A stretch of 8,686 nt of DNA, taken from DAIOHQ01 sp036744635 (GTDB taxonomy: Bacteria; Planctomycetota; Phycisphaerae; Tepidisphaerales; Tepidisphaeraceae). Below are positions 1 through 6,140 of this stretch, one piece after another; positions within the stretch are counted from its first letter, which is position 1; each line of letters begins with the position of its first letter. The notes under the pieces were generated by a model. The model was not told the origin of the DNA. It made no database searches and saw only the letters and a list, made by a program, of their open reading frames with translations. Both the position numbers and the translations under genes were made by a program. Location of the stretch: the NCBI GenBank assembly GCA_036744635.1, contig DAIOHQ010000213.1, positions 1 to 8,686 of the forward strand. The letters are read 5' to 3'.

Positions 1-16
1 CATTTGGCGGGCAAGC

Positions 17-25
17 TGCTATAAT
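17..25 (+). promoter_or_regulatory. Extended -10 promoter of the secreted protein/MoaD/NIL operon
   Basis: A perfect TATAAT lies at 20-25 with TG one base upstream (TGC before the hexamer), which makes a consensus extended -10 element. Transcription should start near position 32, giving a leader of about 58 bases before the ATG at 90. A -35 box at normal spacing would fall at or before the left edge of the window and cannot be judged. Confidence 0.6.
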
Positions 26-79
26 GCTCCGGCGGGAAGGGCGTGGTCCCTATATCATTATTGAGTGATTGAACGACTT

Positions 80-84
80 GGAGG
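80..84 (+). promoter_or_regulatory. Ribosome binding site that fixes the ATG at 90
   Basis: GGAGG sits five bases before the ATG at 90. This favours that ATG over the in-frame TTG at 69, which lies upstream of the site and would place it inside the coding region. Confidence 0.75.
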
Positions 85-89
85 AACAG

Positions 90-1193
90 ATGGTCTTTGA
101 TACCGGAGGCGCAAGGCTGACATTCGCGGCGGTGGCACTGGCCGCTCTGCTGGCGTCGGTCGCCGCCGCAGATCCCATCCAGAAAGGCGTCGGAAATCCG
201 GGCGCCATTACCGGCAAGGTGGGGCCAACCGCCAAGCCCGCCGCGGAAAAGGAAACTCCCCCCGTCAAGGAAAATCCCGCCAAGGAAGCCGAGCGCAAAC
301 GCGAAGAGCAAAAAAAAGGCAAGGCCGCCGCCGACAAGGCTGTCGCCGCCCTCATCAAGCAGTTTCAAGGCCATCTGACCGATCCCACAGAAACGTCGAT
401 CCAGAAAACGTCTGATTGGTTCCTGGTAAACCCCGATCCCGCGATCACACAGGAGGCGATTCTGGACGCGCTCAAGGGCAAGCTCGCTATCAAACTGACG
501 CCGCCCAAGGAAACCCCCCCGCTGACCACGCAGCAGATGGAGTTCAAGAAGCTGGCGGCCGAAGGCTATGTCAAATGGCAGCTCTTGTCCGGCATCCCCG
601 GCAAATTCGACAAGGCCAACGTCAACGAGGCCGCCAACATCTATAAGTCGATCGCCACCGTCGCCCCGCTGATTCCCCGGCCGGGCATGTCCCCGCAGGA
701 CCGCGCCAACTGGGAAAACCTCATGCGCCGCGCCGGCCCCAATGACGTCGCCGGCTTCAACAAGATGATTACCGACACCAATGCCGAGGTGAAGGAAGCC
801 AACTATTACATGGTCGAGTTCCGCAATGAATTCTATGCCCGCCTCCCCTCCGCCCCCGACACCTTCAAGCTCGGCCTCGACGATGCCTTCCAGCGTACCC
901 AGATCGGTGCCGACCATAGCAAGCTATTGAGCGCGGTCTCTCAGGGCATCCGCAATTGGGCCTACGGCGGCGACGCTCCGGCCAGCGAGATCAACTTGTT
1001 CCTGCAGGCCATCGCCAAAGCCAAGCTCATGAAAAGTCCGCCGTTCTACAACGCCGTTGCCGCGGATGATAAAACCAAGCGTCTCAAACTGACCGAGGGC
1101 AACGACGCGCTGGACTCTACCGTGCTCACCACCCTGGCCACCGACCTGGAAAAAGTCAAAAAGGGCGGCGGTCCCCACTTCAAAGAAGAATGA
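90..1193 (+). CDS. Secreted protein of unknown function with charged, proline-rich linker
   Basis: A 367-residue protein starting at the ATG behind GGAGG. Residues 1-27 look like a Sec signal peptide: Arg9, a hydrophobic Ala/Leu/Val core, and an AAA before Asp28 that suits signal peptidase I. Residues from about 45 to 85 are low-complexity and rich in Lys, Glu, Ala and Pro, a likely flexible linker. The remaining 280 or so residues look mainly helical and have a conserved-looking acidic/basic mix, but I recognise no family or catalytic motif. The C-terminus is charged (VKKGGGPHFKEE). The MoaD-like gene begins 14 bases after the stop with no visible promoter or terminator between, so the two are probably cotranscribed. 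Export of this protein contrasts with the cytoplasmic sulfur-carrier functions downstream. The call as an exported protein is firm; its role is unknown. Confidence 0.8.
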   Translation: MVFDTGGARLTFAAVALAALLASVAAADPIQKGVGNPGAITGKVGPTAKPAAEKETPPVKENPAKEAERKREEQKKGKAAADKAVAALIKQFQGHLTDPTETSIQKTSDWFLVNPDPAITQEAILDALKGKLAIKLTPPKETPPLTTQQMEFKKLAAEGYVKWQLLSGIPGKFDKANVNEAANIYKSIATVAPLIPRPGMSPQDRANWENLMRRAGPNDVAGFNKMITDTNAEVKEANYYMVEFRNEFYARLPSAPDTFKLGLDDAFQRTQIGADHSKLLSAVSQGIRNWAYGGDAPASEINLFLQAIAKAKLMKSPPFYNAVAADDKTKRLKLTEGNDALDSTVLTTLATDLEKVKKGGGPHFKEE

Positions 1194-1207
1194 CAGGAAA
1201 TATCCAC

Positions 1208-1489
1208 ATGAGCATCAAAGTTCGCATCCCCTCCCCGTTGCGCACCTACACCCAGGGCGCCGATTCCATCCAGGCCACCGGCGCCAGCGTCGGCGAGGTC
1301 CTCAATGACCTCAAAGGCAAGGCCAGCGGCATCGAGTCCCGCCTCTTCAAAGGCCCCAATCAGCTCAATCGATTCGTGAATGTCTACGTCAACGACGAAG
1401 ACATCCGCTTTCTCAAGAACCTCGACACCCCGGTGAAAGAAGGCGACGAGATCAGCATCGTCCCCGCCATCGCGGGGGGCTTCGAGTAA
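1208..1489 (+). CDS. MoaD/ThiS-family ubiquitin-like sulfur carrier with GGFE tail
   Basis: A 93-residue beta-grasp protein. It opens with the beta strand SIKVRIPSPLR, has the helix-1 pattern around VGEVLNDL (residues 28-35), a FVNVYVNDEDIRF core (56-68), and the late signature VKEGDEISIVPAIAGG (76-91). These match MoaD/ThiS/CysO-type carriers, in which the C-terminal Gly-Gly is adenylated by an E1-like enzyme and converted to a thiocarboxylate that donates sulfur. Unusually, the diglycine (90-91) is followed by Phe-Glu, so activation should need removal of two residues, as known for the QbsE-type carrier trimmed by a JAMM protease. I chose the ATG at 1208 (AGGAAA ahead, strand beginning MSIKV) over the ATG at 1190, which overlaps the previous stop. 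The NIL gene follows 42 bases later. The context favours cysteine or homocysteine/methionine sulfur transfer over molybdopterin synthesis, but the exact acceptor is not shown. Confidence 0.88.
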   Translation: MSIKVRIPSPLRTYTQGADSIQATGASVGEVLNDLKGKASGIESRLFKGPNQLNRFVNVYVNDEDIRFLKNLDTPVKEGDEISIVPAIAGGFE

Positions 1490-1531
1490 CAGTCAGTCCG
1501 TCACCAGATCCGACCCAAACCCGAGCACATC

Positions 1532-1783
1532 ATGACCGACTATTCCCGCCGCTGCTGGTTCACCTTCCCAAGCAAAACCCAGGTCGAGCAGCCGATCATC
1601 TGGCAGATGTCGCGCAAGTTCCGCGATGTGATCTTCGACATCCGCCAGGCCAGCGTGCAGAACGAGATCGGCATCATGGCGGTTTTGCTGACGGGACCCG
1701 AGAAGGATGTCAAGGCAGCCATCGACTTTCTCCGTGCCAAGGGCGTCACCGTCGAGCCCATCGAAAAAAGCGTGGTGGAATAA
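1532..1783 (+). CDS. NIL-domain protein, probable partner in sulfur amino acid synthesis
   Basis: An 83-residue protein consisting almost entirely of one NIL domain, the ferredoxin-like fold also found at the C-terminus of the methionine ABC transporter ATPase MetN. Visible family features are the opening strand RRCWFTFP (6-13), QPIIWQMSRKF (20-30), the VIFDIRQASVQ strand and turn (33-43), a GIMAVLLTG strand (47-55) and the closing AIDFLRAKGVTVEPI (63-77). In MetN this domain binds methionine; in archaeal homocysteine synthesis a NIL-ferredoxin fusion works with a COG1900 protein in sulfide incorporation. This copy has no ferredoxin part, and its only cysteine is Cys8. It is the last gene of the operon, with a terminator 26 bases downstream. 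No strong ribosome binding site precedes the ATG, so translation may depend on the upstream genes. A role in methionine or cysteine synthesis or sensing is inferred from family and neighbour. Confidence 0.85.
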   Translation: MTDYSRRCWFTFPSKTQVEQPIIWQMSRKFRDVIFDIRQASVQNEIGIMAVLLTGPEKDVKAAIDFLRAKGVTVEPIEKSVVE

Positions 1784-1809
1784 GGCGCATGCGCACCGGG
1801 CACTCATGA

Positions 1810-1840
1810 CCCCGCATGTACATGCGGGGCTGTTTCTCTT
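1810..1840 (+). terminator. Palindromic intrinsic terminator of the MoaD/NIL operon
   Basis: A perfect 20-base palindrome at 1810-1829 (arm CCCCGCATG, centre TA) can form a GC-rich hairpin. It is followed by the T-rich stretch CTGTTTCTCTT. It lies 26 bases after the NIL stop and between convergent genes. In the reverse direction there is no T-run, so it mainly serves the + strand. Confidence 0.75.
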
Positions 1841-1853
1841 CGGAACGTCTCAA

Positions 1854-2084
1854 TCAAAACCTGGTTTTGATCCCCATCGCCCGCAACACGCACCATCCCG
1901 ACCGCGCCTCGAAAACCGCAAATCCTCCCCCGCCCGCCAGCGCCGCCGCGATCACCCCCCACCACACCCCCGCCCCGCGCACCGTTCCCACAACCAGCAG
2001 CGCCGCTCCCACGATGAACAGCGCCAGCCCATAGGCGAGGCGAATTGCCTTTCCACGGCTATCGATGTTGCATTGCAGCGCCAT
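1854..2084 (-). CDS. Small two-helix membrane protein, YgaP/DUF2892-like
   Basis: A 76-residue protein with two predicted membrane helices, about residues 17-33 (AYGLALFIVGAALLVVG) and 38-58. The order of features matches the YgaP-type transmembrane domain family (DUF2892): an N-terminal CNIDSRGKAIRLAYG before helix 1, and after helix 2 the short conserved tail FEARSGWCVLRAMGIKTRF. Cys5 and Cys65 are present. Members are small inner-membrane proteins, sometimes fused to rhodanese domains, and their exact function is not settled. The gene is convergent with the MoaD/NIL operon and divergent from the PhyH gene. An extended -10 box ends six bases before the ATG, so the transcript is probably leaderless, consistent with the lack of a good ribosome binding site. 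Family assignment is fairly sure; function is unknown. Confidence 0.8.
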   Translation of the reverse strand: MALQCNIDSRGKAIRLAYGLALFIVGAALLVVGTVRGAGVWWGVIAAALAGGGGFAVFEARSGWCVLRAMGIKTRF

Positions 2085-2090
2085 GTCCCG

Positions 2091-2099
2091 ATTGTAGCA
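2091..2099 (-). promoter_or_regulatory. Extended -10 promoter directly abutting the small membrane protein gene
   Basis: On the minus strand the bases read TGCTACAAT, an extended -10 element five-sixths identical to TATAAT plus the TGn extension. Only six bases separate it from the ATG at 2084, which places the expected transcription start at or within a base or two of the start codon. No matching -35 box is evident at 16-18 bases, as is common for extended -10 promoters. Confidence 0.55.
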
Positions 2100-2135
2100 C
2101 GGCCAGCCGCCAATTCCCGCTGCCGGCCTGCCAGA

Positions 2136-2164
2136 TTAACGCCAACGCTCAATGATGGTATAAT
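2136..2164 (+). promoter_or_regulatory. Sigma-70-type promoter of the PhyH dioxygenase gene
   Basis: TTAACG (four of six to TTGACA) at 2136-2141 and a perfect TATAAT at 2159-2164 are separated by 17 bases. Transcription should start near 2171, leaving a leader of about 26 bases. A weak GGAA at 2187-2190 precedes the ATG at 2197. Confidence 0.65.
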
Positions 2165-2196
2165 TGCGTGGGACGTTTCTTCAACCGGAATAGACA

Positions 2197-3225
2197 ATGC
2201 CGACCAACCAGAGACTTTCGCCCGCCCAGGTTCAACATTACCAGGATGAAGGCTACCTCATCGTGAGCGATCTCTTCACCCCCGCGGAACTCACCCCCCT
2301 GCGCCAAGAGCTCGAGCAAAAAATTGACGAAAAAGTGCAGCAGCTCGCGGCCGAAGGCAAAATCACCAATCTTCATTCCAATGAACCGTTCGAGACCCGC
2401 GTCGCCAGAATTTTCGCGGATCTCCCCGAAAATGGCCACGCCATCCTGAAATCTCTCGAAGGTGTCGCCGGCGGCGGCCATTGCGGCATAGAAATGTTCA
2501 ACGTCATCACCCACCGGAAGCTGCTGGCCGTCATGGAATCCCTCGTCGGCCCGGAAATCGTCGCCTCGTCGGTCTACCGCATCCGCCCCAAGCTCCCCGG
2601 CCTCGACCGCGGCATCGTCCCCTGGCACCAGGATTCCGGCTATTTCGAGCAGCACTGCGACCGGCACCTCATCGTCACCTGCTGGATTCCGCTGATCGAT
2701 GCCACCGAAGAAAACGGCTGCCTGCAGATCCTCCCCCGCGTCCACAAGCGCGGCATCATGCCCCACCACACCGGCGGCAATGCCGGCTTCCTCGTCATCG
2801 AAGATCAGGACCTTCCCAACGCCGGCCAGCCGCCCATCGTCGCCGAATGCCCGCTCGGCGGCATCGTCCTCCTGACCAACCTCACCCCCCACTGCTCCAC
2901 TCCCAACCGCTCCCACCAGATTCGCTGGAGCATCGACTTGCGCTATCAGGCGGCGGATGCCCCCAATAATCTCGACATCATGCCCGACATCGAAGGCGAG
3001 CCCGCCACCGACGTGCTGATGGCCTGCTACCCGCCCGAGGCCGACTTCCTCGTCCAAAGCGCCGCCCAACCCCAGCGCGTGAACACCTACGAAGAATTCA
3101 CCGCCCGCCGCACCCACTACGACGCGCTAAAACAAAAACACTACCCCGTCCGCCCCTGGACCCCCGCCGGCAAAGCGGCCCCCACCCGTCCCTGGTGGGA
3201 AGCGCCGGAAAAAGCCAACGTGTGA
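2197..3225 (+). CDS. Phytanoyl-CoA dioxygenase (PhyH) family Fe(II)/2-oxoglutarate oxygenase
   Basis: A 342-residue soluble protein of the PhyH superfamily. Such enzymes use Fe(II), oxygen and 2-oxoglutarate to hydroxylate a substrate, giving succinate and CO2. The iron-binding facial triad is visible: His144 and Asp146 in VPWHQDSGYF, and the distal His232 in LTPHCSTPN. Arg243 in HQIRWSIDLRY is the expected 2-oxoglutarate carboxylate ligand. The N-terminal LSPAQVQHYQDEGYLIVSDLFTPAEL (7-32) is the typical PhyH opening, and ENGCLQILPRVHK (172-184) is the usual 'characteristic' strand between the two metal motifs. There is no signal peptide. The length is a little above the 250-300 residues usual for the family because of a C-terminal extension rich in Pro, Trp and charged residues (about 285-342). 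The gene has its own promoter and stands alone, so the substrate cannot be named; planctomycetes carry many such paralogues. It is intact with all catalytic residues. Confidence 0.9.
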   Translation: MPTNQRLSPAQVQHYQDEGYLIVSDLFTPAELTPLRQELEQKIDEKVQQLAAEGKITNLHSNEPFETRVARIFADLPENGHAILKSLEGVAGGGHCGIEMFNVITHRKLLAVMESLVGPEIVASSVYRIRPKLPGLDRGIVPWHQDSGYFEQHCDRHLIVTCWIPLIDATEENGCLQILPRVHKRGIMPHHTGGNAGFLVIEDQDLPNAGQPPIVAECPLGGIVLLTNLTPHCSTPNRSHQIRWSIDLRYQAADAPNNLDIMPDIEGEPATDVLMACYPPEADFLVQSAAQPQRVNTYEEFTARRTHYDALKQKHYPVRPWTPAGKAAPTRPWWEAPEKANV

Positions 3226-3268
3226 GCCTGGCAGAAGGACACTTGGCGCCTTATTCGGTGCTCTTCGA

Positions 3269-5983
3269 TCAGCCTTGCATCTCGATGCCTTGCCGCTGCT
3301 CGTCAGGCGTTGGCTTTTCCTGCAACATGCGGCGCACCACCGCCTCGAGCTGCTGCACGTTGATCGGTTTGGTCAGGTGCTCGCGAAATCCTGCCTCGCG
3401 GCATCGGCGCACATCATCTTCCATCCCATATCCGCTGACCGCCAGGCCGCGCACCCGCTGCACCGCCGACAACTGCCGGATCACATCGTGGCCCGTGCCA
3501 TCCGGCAGCCCGATATCGCTGATCAACAAATCAAACTGGTACCGGCCCTGGTCCACCGCTGCCGCCACGCTGTCCGCCGTCCGCACCTGATATCCCATCC
3601 GCCGCAGCAGCCGCGCCAGCACGCGCGAGGTGTCTGGGTGGTCCTCTACCAGCAGAATCGTATGGCCCTGATCGTCGGGCGCTTTCTCCGGCGGAATCTC
3701 CTCTGGAACGGCCTGCTCCACCACCGCGCTGATCGGCAAGCGCAAGGTAAACTCAGCGCCCGTGTTCTTGCCGTCGCTGTGCGCGGTCAAAAGCCCGTGG
3801 TGCAGCTCGACCAGCGCCTTGCTGATCGCCAGCCCAAGCCCCATGCCGCCGAACTGCTTGGTGATGCCGATGTGCCCCTGCTCGAAGGCATCGAAAATGC
3901 GCGGCAACGCCTCGGCGTCGATGCCGATGCCGGTGTCCTTCACCTGGATCATCACGGTCTCATCCCCGTCATTCTGCGACCGCACCAGAATCCGCCCGCC
4001 CGGCGGGGTAAACTTCACTGCGTTTTTCAGCAGGTTCCACAGCACCTGCTGCAGGCGGGCCGCGTCCGCGTGTACCATGCGCTTGTCCGCGCCAAGGTCC
4101 AGCCGCAATACCAATTCCTTCGCCTCAATATCCGGCTGGCAAATCTGCAGCACGTGCCGCAGCTTTTCATGCAAATCGACGTGGGTAAGTTGCAGGTCCA
4201 GCTTGCCGCGGCTGATCTTCGTAAGATCCAGCAAGTCCTCGATCAGCTTCGCCTCCAGCTCGACGTTGCGCCGAATCAGCGTGACCGATTCGCGCATCTC
4301 CTCGTTCAGCGATGGGTCGCGCTCCAGCAGTTGCACCGTCGCCAGCACCGGCGTCAGCGGCGTGCGCAGCTCGTGGCTGAGCACCGCCAGGAAATGGTCC
4401 TTGGTCTGGTTCGCGGTTTCGGCCTCGCGCCGGGCCTGCTGCTCGGCCAGCAACAGCCGCTCGCGCTCCTGCTGCACTTCCTTCACTTCCGTCACCTCGA
4501 ACGCCACTCCCATCACCCGTAGCGGCCGGCCGGTGGAATCGCGCTGCACCATGCCCCGGCAGGCCACCCAGCGCAGTTTTCCATCAATCCCGATGATGCG
4601 GTATTCCACGTCGTAATCGCCGCGCCCCTCGGTGGCGGCGGTGAATTTCTCCAGCACGCCCGGCAGATCATCCGGGTGTACGTGCCGCATCCAGGTCTGG
4701 GCATCGACCTCAAACGCCTGGCGCGGCCCCCCCATCATCGGCCCGATCTCCGCCGATTCGTGGACCCTGCCGCTCAACAGATCGACGTCCCAGGTTCCCA
4801 TTTTTGCTGCGTTGATGGCCAGCACCAGCCGCCCTTCGCTGTTGCGCAGCTCATCCTGCACCCGCTTCTGGTCGTCGATGTCGGTGCAGGTGCCGAACCA
4901 GCGCACGATCTGACCTTTCTCATCGCGCACCGGCAGGGCCCGGCCGAGGTGCCAGCGATACGCGCCGCTGGCGTGCTCGCGAAAGCGATACTCGATTTCA
5001 TATTCCTCGCCGCTGCGCACCGCGGCATCCCAGGTTTCCATGCAGCGCTGCACGTCATCGGGATGCAGGATCGGCTTCCACCCTTCCGGCGCCAGCGACT
5101 GCCCCATGGATAGCCCGGTGTATTCGTACCACCGCTGGTTGTAGTAATCGATATAGCCGTCCGGCCGCGCCGTCCAGACGATCTGCGGCATCGCATCGGC
5201 CAGTTGGCGAAAACGCGCCTCGCTGCCGCGCAGCGCATCCGCCACGCGCTTCTCGCGCGAAATATCCCGGCAGTAGACCGCCACTCCCTCGGCGGACGGA
5301 AATGCGCTGGCCGCCAGCCATTGGTTGAGGCGCTCCGAGAAATATTCGAAATGCAGCGGCACCTGCTCCTGCATCGCCCGCCGCAACTGCTCCTCGAGCA
5401 CAGAACCGCGCACCTGTGGAAACACCTCCCAGATGACTTTTCCGAGAACCTCCTCGCGGACCATCTTTCCCATGCGCTGGCACGCCTCATTGACATAGGT
5501 GTATCGCCACTGCCGGTCGAGTGAATAGAACGGATCGGAAATGCTCTCGAAGATTCCGTTCAGCCTGCAGTCGGACTCGCGCTGCGCCTTCAGCGCCTGC
5601 TCGGCGCGCGCCTTCGCCCGCCGGGCGCGCTCGCAAATCCACAGCAGCATCGCCGACACGCTGAGGAACATGATGAAGGCACGGAGATCCGCCCCGACCA
5701 GCGGATTCTGCCCGGCCACCGCCGGAGTGATCAGCAGCACCACCGCGCACGCCAGCGTAATCGCCAGCAAACCGATGAGCAGTCCTCCCACGATGGCGCT
5801 GATGGCAATGGCCGGATAGAAAACGCTGTAGGGAAACTTCCCGCCGATCGCGCTGAATAACAACATCCGAGCCACCGCGCTGACGCCGATCGACGCCACC
5901 GCAACGCCCGCCCTCAGCCACAACTGCCGCTTCCTGGATCGCACGTCGGCCTTTCCCTTCGCTGCCCATTTCCGCTCATCCAT
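3269..5983 (-). CDS. Membrane-anchored hybrid histidine kinase with three PAS domains and a receiver
   Basis: A 904-residue hybrid sensor kinase, counted from the ATG at 5983. Domain order: membrane region with about four helices resembling the KdpD-type DUF4118 module (about 21-118); PAS 1 (138-245); PAS 2 (251-372, with a PAC end WFGTCTDIDDQK); PAS 3 (383-500); coiled coil (500-530); HisKA with His537 in AVLSHELRTPLTP; HATPase with N-box NLLKNAVKFT (Asn654), G1 DTGIGI (Asp683) and G2 GGMGLGLAISK; receiver (775-888) with the acidic pair in LLVEDHPD, phospho-acceptor Asp823 in LLISDIGLPDG, Ser850 and Lys872 in LTKP. All catalytic residues are present, so autophosphorylation and transfer to its own receiver are expected. 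The input is not deducible. An in-frame GTG at 6019 would add 12 residues, but it lies inside the likely promoter. No separate response regulator or Hpt gene is nearby; the gene is divergent from the surface protein gene and convergent with the PhyH gene. Confidence 0.92.
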   Translation of the reverse strand: MDERKWAAKGKADVRSRKRQLWLRAGVAVASIGVSAVARMLLFSAIGGKFPYSVFYPAIAISAIVGGLLIGLLAITLACAVVLLITPAVAGQNPLVGADLRAFIMFLSVSAMLLWICERARRAKARAEQALKAQRESDCRLNGIFESISDPFYSLDRQWRYTYVNEACQRMGKMVREEVLGKVIWEVFPQVRGSVLEEQLRRAMQEQVPLHFEYFSERLNQWLAASAFPSAEGVAVYCRDISREKRVADALRGSEARFRQLADAMPQIVWTARPDGYIDYYNQRWYEYTGLSMGQSLAPEGWKPILHPDDVQRCMETWDAAVRSGEEYEIEYRFREHASGAYRWHLGRALPVRDEKGQIVRWFGTCTDIDDQKRVQDELRNSEGRLVLAINAAKMGTWDVDLLSGRVHESAEIGPMMGGPRQAFEVDAQTWMRHVHPDDLPGVLEKFTAATEGRGDYDVEYRIIGIDGKLRWVACRGMVQRDSTGRPLRVMGVAFEVTEVKEVQQERERLLLAEQQARREAETANQTKDHFLAVLSHELRTPLTPVLATVQLLERDPSLNEEMRESVTLIRRNVELEAKLIEDLLDLTKISRGKLDLQLTHVDLHEKLRHVLQICQPDIEAKELVLRLDLGADKRMVHADAARLQQVLWNLLKNAVKFTPPGGRILVRSQNDGDETVMIQVKDTGIGIDAEALPRIFDAFEQGHIGITKQFGGMGLGLAISKALVELHHGLLTAHSDGKNTGAEFTLRLPISAVVEQAVPEEIPPEKAPDDQGHTILLVEDHPDTSRVLARLLRRMGYQVRTADSVAAAVDQGRYQFDLLISDIGLPDGTGHDVIRQLSAVQRVRGLAVSGYGMEDDVRRCREAGFREHLTKPINVQQLEAVVRRMLQEKPTPDEQRQGIEMQG

Positions 5984-6001
5984 GAAATGACGTGAATAAA
6001 T

Positions 6002-6029
6002 ACTGTACCCGGCCGCCACCGCAGGTCAA
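6002..6029 (-). promoter_or_regulatory. Probable promoter of the hybrid kinase gene
   Basis: On the minus strand TTGACC (five of six to TTGACA) at 6029-6024 is followed after 16 bases by TACAGT (four of six to TATAAT) at 6007-6002. The predicted start, near 5995, leaves a leader of only about a dozen bases before the ATG at 5983. It overlaps the alternative GTG start, arguing against that start. Confidence 0.45.
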
Positions 6030-6127
6030 TTCAGCACCCCCCGGTTTCAGGCAAATTCCCGCCATCTTGCATTCTTCCGACCCACGACTACTTTATTCGC
6101 ACACCGACCTCACCAGTCATTGTCGAG

Positions 6128-6133
6128 AAGGAG
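6128..6133 (+). promoter_or_regulatory. Ribosome binding site that fixes the ATG at 6141
   Basis: AAGGAG lies seven bases before the ATG at 6141, which selects it over the in-frame TTG at 6120. Upstream, a TTGCAT at 6067-6072 with TACTTT 16 bases later is the best promoter candidate I see for this gene, but the -10 match is only three of six, so I do not list it separately. Confidence 0.75.
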
Positions 6134-6140
6134 CTCCTGC

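Noticed and set aside
1190..1207. Start of the sulfur carrier at the ATG overlapping the previous stop
   Set aside because: The ATG at 1208 has an AGGAAA upstream and begins directly with the first beta strand, as in the family; the extra six residues have no counterpart.
1785..1794. Palindrome GCGCATGCGC just after the NIL stop codon
   Set aside because: It is short and can arise by chance in GC-rich DNA; there is no T-run, and the clear terminator is at 1810.
2149..3117. Open frame of 322 codons on the - strand opposite the PhyH gene
   Set aside because: It overlaps the well-supported dioxygenase gene and its promoter, and its Gly/Asp/Val-rich translation is typical of a mirror frame.
3245..3262. 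Possible hairpin GGCGCC-TTATTC-GGTGCT between the convergent PhyH and kinase genes
   Set aside because: It depends on two G-U pairs on the + strand and fails on the - strand; no T-run follows, so I do not call it a terminator.
3275..4522. Long open frame of 415 codons on the + strand opposite the kinase gene
   Set aside because: It is antisense to a kinase with full domain and motif support. Its translation is rich in Arg, His, Gln and Leu with no family pattern, as expected from the strong GC-biased codon use of the real gene.
5984..6019. GTG start at 6019 for the kinase
   Set aside because: It lies between the likely -35 and -10 boxes of the kinase promoter and has no ribosome binding site.
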